Of a stretch of DNA of 64,000 nucleotides, positions 62,451 to 64,000 are shown piece by piece. The DNA comes from Ephydatia muelleri. Its lineage: Eukaryota; Porifera; Demospongiae; Spongillida; Spongillidae. The notes beneath the pieces were generated by a model. The model ran no database searches. It worked only from the letters and a program-made list of their open reading frames with translations, and was not told the DNA's origin. The first letter of the stretch is position 1; the number at the start of each line of letters is the position of its first letter. The stretch is from the NCBI GenBank assembly GCA_013339895.1, contig JABACO010000007.1, forward strand, positions 11,083,577 to 11,147,576, given 5' to 3'. A program made the translations under genes and the position numbers.

Positions 62451-63540
62451 ATCACTGAAACCACAACAAATACAAACAACATTATAAAATTTTATCTGTT
62501 GACAGGTAGAGCATAATTGGCTGCACATTGCTACAATGAAAATGATTAACAGTAACGCTGATCCACCTAGCTGACGTGGCAAGCGCAGAGATGTAGAGAC
62601 AGCATAGCGTGGGCGTGCACCCAGGTATAATGCTTGCTAGAACGTGGGCGTGGCCCGACCGTCGCGTTAGATAGGACCAGCAGAAACCACATTTAACCAA
62701 TATGTACAATGAAGTACACTGCATCATAGATATTAGAGTAGATACTACTTACTTTCTACTCTAATATCTATGACTGCATAAACGATCGTGATTATAATCT
62801 TCCTAACTAGTTTGGTGAAGTGCTATTATTAAATTAGTATCTGTACTCTTATCTTATTGATTAATTACTTCAATGCAGTGAACCGAGTAACCATTGATAT
62901 TAAATGTTATAACAATGCACGGATGAAAGAAGGATCGTTGGGGTCTATTATAAGGTCCTTCCCATGCACCCCAAGCGTGAATAATCAATTTGCGTTACAA
63001 GCTGCCCCACAATAAACAGAAAATGTACTCCAACACACCAGTGTCATCCTGATTTTGAAGCAGCAGATCTACTCCATCCGCTGCTGTGAAAATAGGGTCT
63101 GAGTACGAAACTACCACCCCCCTCCATGTAGAAATTCAAGATGCAGATATAATTTCTTGTTACCTTTTTTTTTAATGCATAATAAGTACATGTAGCTCTG
63201 TTGCATTGTTTTTTCCACATTAAATTTCAAACATACTCTAAAAATCGATTTGATTATAATATGCTATACAAAATAAACTGAAATCACCAACTGGTATACA
63301 CAAGGTTACGCGGAAAGACAAAATTATTAACCTGACCTGCATGAAAGTAATGCACCCATTTACTAAAATCAAGACATTTAAATTAATTTCAACCACGCCT
63401 GATTAGTAACATTTATTTATTCTTGGTGTAATTTGTATGAAATAATATTATTATTGTGTATAAATTGAACATATACAACATTATTAGAGTTTTAAGCTAC
63501 ACAATGTTACTACACCAAAAACAATACACTGGAACGGAGA
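62451..63540. other. AT-rich intergenic DNA
   Basis: No gene seen. Contains one perfect hairpin with 19-bp arms at 62724-62742 and 62755-62773. Confidence 0.5.
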
Positions 63541-63549
63541 AGGTGAGGC

Positions 63550-63770
63550 GACTAACATCCAGTTGCCATCGAACGGGACAGCAGAGCTCTGGCATTCGCT
63601 CTAACTAGGACCAGGTTTAACCTGCCATAGAGAGCCAAAGTGGCCTGCGACTTGCAACAATTTGATCTAATTGCAAGGCGCGCCGCAAGTCGAGAAAGGT
63701 TTGTCTGTGCTTCAGGACCCCAACAACCATAAGCCTCAACTGCCAAAGGTACACACACCCACCCAAGCTA
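63550..63770 (-). mobile_element. retroelement 3' end (polyprotein C-terminus), minus strand
   Basis: Reads VPLAVEAYGCWGPEAQ, LSRLAARLAI and LYGRLNLVLVRANARALLSR before the stop at 63552. This is the same C-terminal module as in the copies at 14.9-16.2 kb but from a different subfamily. 5' truncated. Confidence 0.6.
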
Positions 63771-63774
63771 ATAA

Positions 63775-63973
63775 TACTGTTCCCCTAGTAGCAGAGACCT
63801 ATGGAGCATGGGGAAAGGAGGCCATGGAAGCCTTTTCCCAGCTGGCTTCACAACTTGCCACTCACGCCTGCAGACTGAAGTCAGCTGTTACATTTGAACT
63901 TTACAGCAGGCTAAACTTACATCTGGTGAGAGCCAATGCCACTGCCATCCTCACCAGATGCATCCAGTCATAA
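63775..63973 (+). mobile_element. retroelement 3' end (polyprotein C-terminus), plus strand
   Basis: Reads VPLVAETYGAWGKEAMEAFS, LASQLATHAC and LYSRLNLHLVRANATAILTR, then a stop at 63971-63973. 5' truncated at the junction with the oppositely oriented copy at about 63770. The two copies differ at many residues, so they are separate insertions. Confidence 0.6.
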
Positions 63974-64000
63974 CTATTTTTATTGGTATTTATGTATGTA

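Noticed and set aside
63550-63973. Twin-primed inversion of a single LINE insertion
   Set aside because: The two protein tails differ at too many positions to come from one element copy.

Overview
The window is metazoan nuclear DNA, probably from a sponge or another early-branching animal. The grounds are GT-AG spliced genes, an ankyrin-Roc-COR-Death protein, hAT, piggyBac-like, Gypsy and non-LTR remnants, and many TACATGTA-type words. The species call is inference. No rRNA, tRNA or CRISPR array was seen.

Layout. (1) 1-2115, minus strand: first six coding exons (191 codons, open at the left edge) of a TBC1D5-like Rab GTPase-activating protein. (2) 2116-8500: AT-rich intergenic DNA with old transposon debris, a 185-bp fold-back element flanked by an 8-bp direct repeat, and an hAT transposase tail fragment. 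(3) 8702-59325, minus strand: one giant gene. I could assemble it exon by exon into a closed 3153-nt frame (1050 residues): a 5-residue start exon, nine 99-bp exons each coding one 33-residue ankyrin repeat, an exon with more ankyrin sequence plus the Roc P-loop, a 51-bp linker exon, a long Roc-COR exon and a Death-domain exon. (4) 59.5-61.9 kb, plus strand: a decayed MCM2 C-terminal copy split by an hAT-type MITE. (5) 62-64 kb: intergenic DNA ending in two unlike retroelement 3' ends in opposite orientation.

The centre (17.9-58.6 kb) is the striking part. The ankyrin exons sit in repeated intron-exon units. At one fixed place in each unit lies a 24-bp minisatellite, from about 3 copies to several kilobases. 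An 11.3-kb block with two ankyrin exons is present twice at near identity (about 23.7-35.0 and 35.0-46.4 kb), and the start of a third copy ends abruptly near 49.78 kb. An hAT (ZNF862-like) transposon that landed in the array was cut short and duplicated with it. Among the ankyrin exons nearly all base changes alter amino acids, and they fall on the target-binding face.

Working model (inference): an ankyrin-Roc-COR-Death sensor-like protein whose recognition modules are multiplied and diversified by unequal exchange between intronic minisatellites. The near-identical blocks could also be an assembly artefact.
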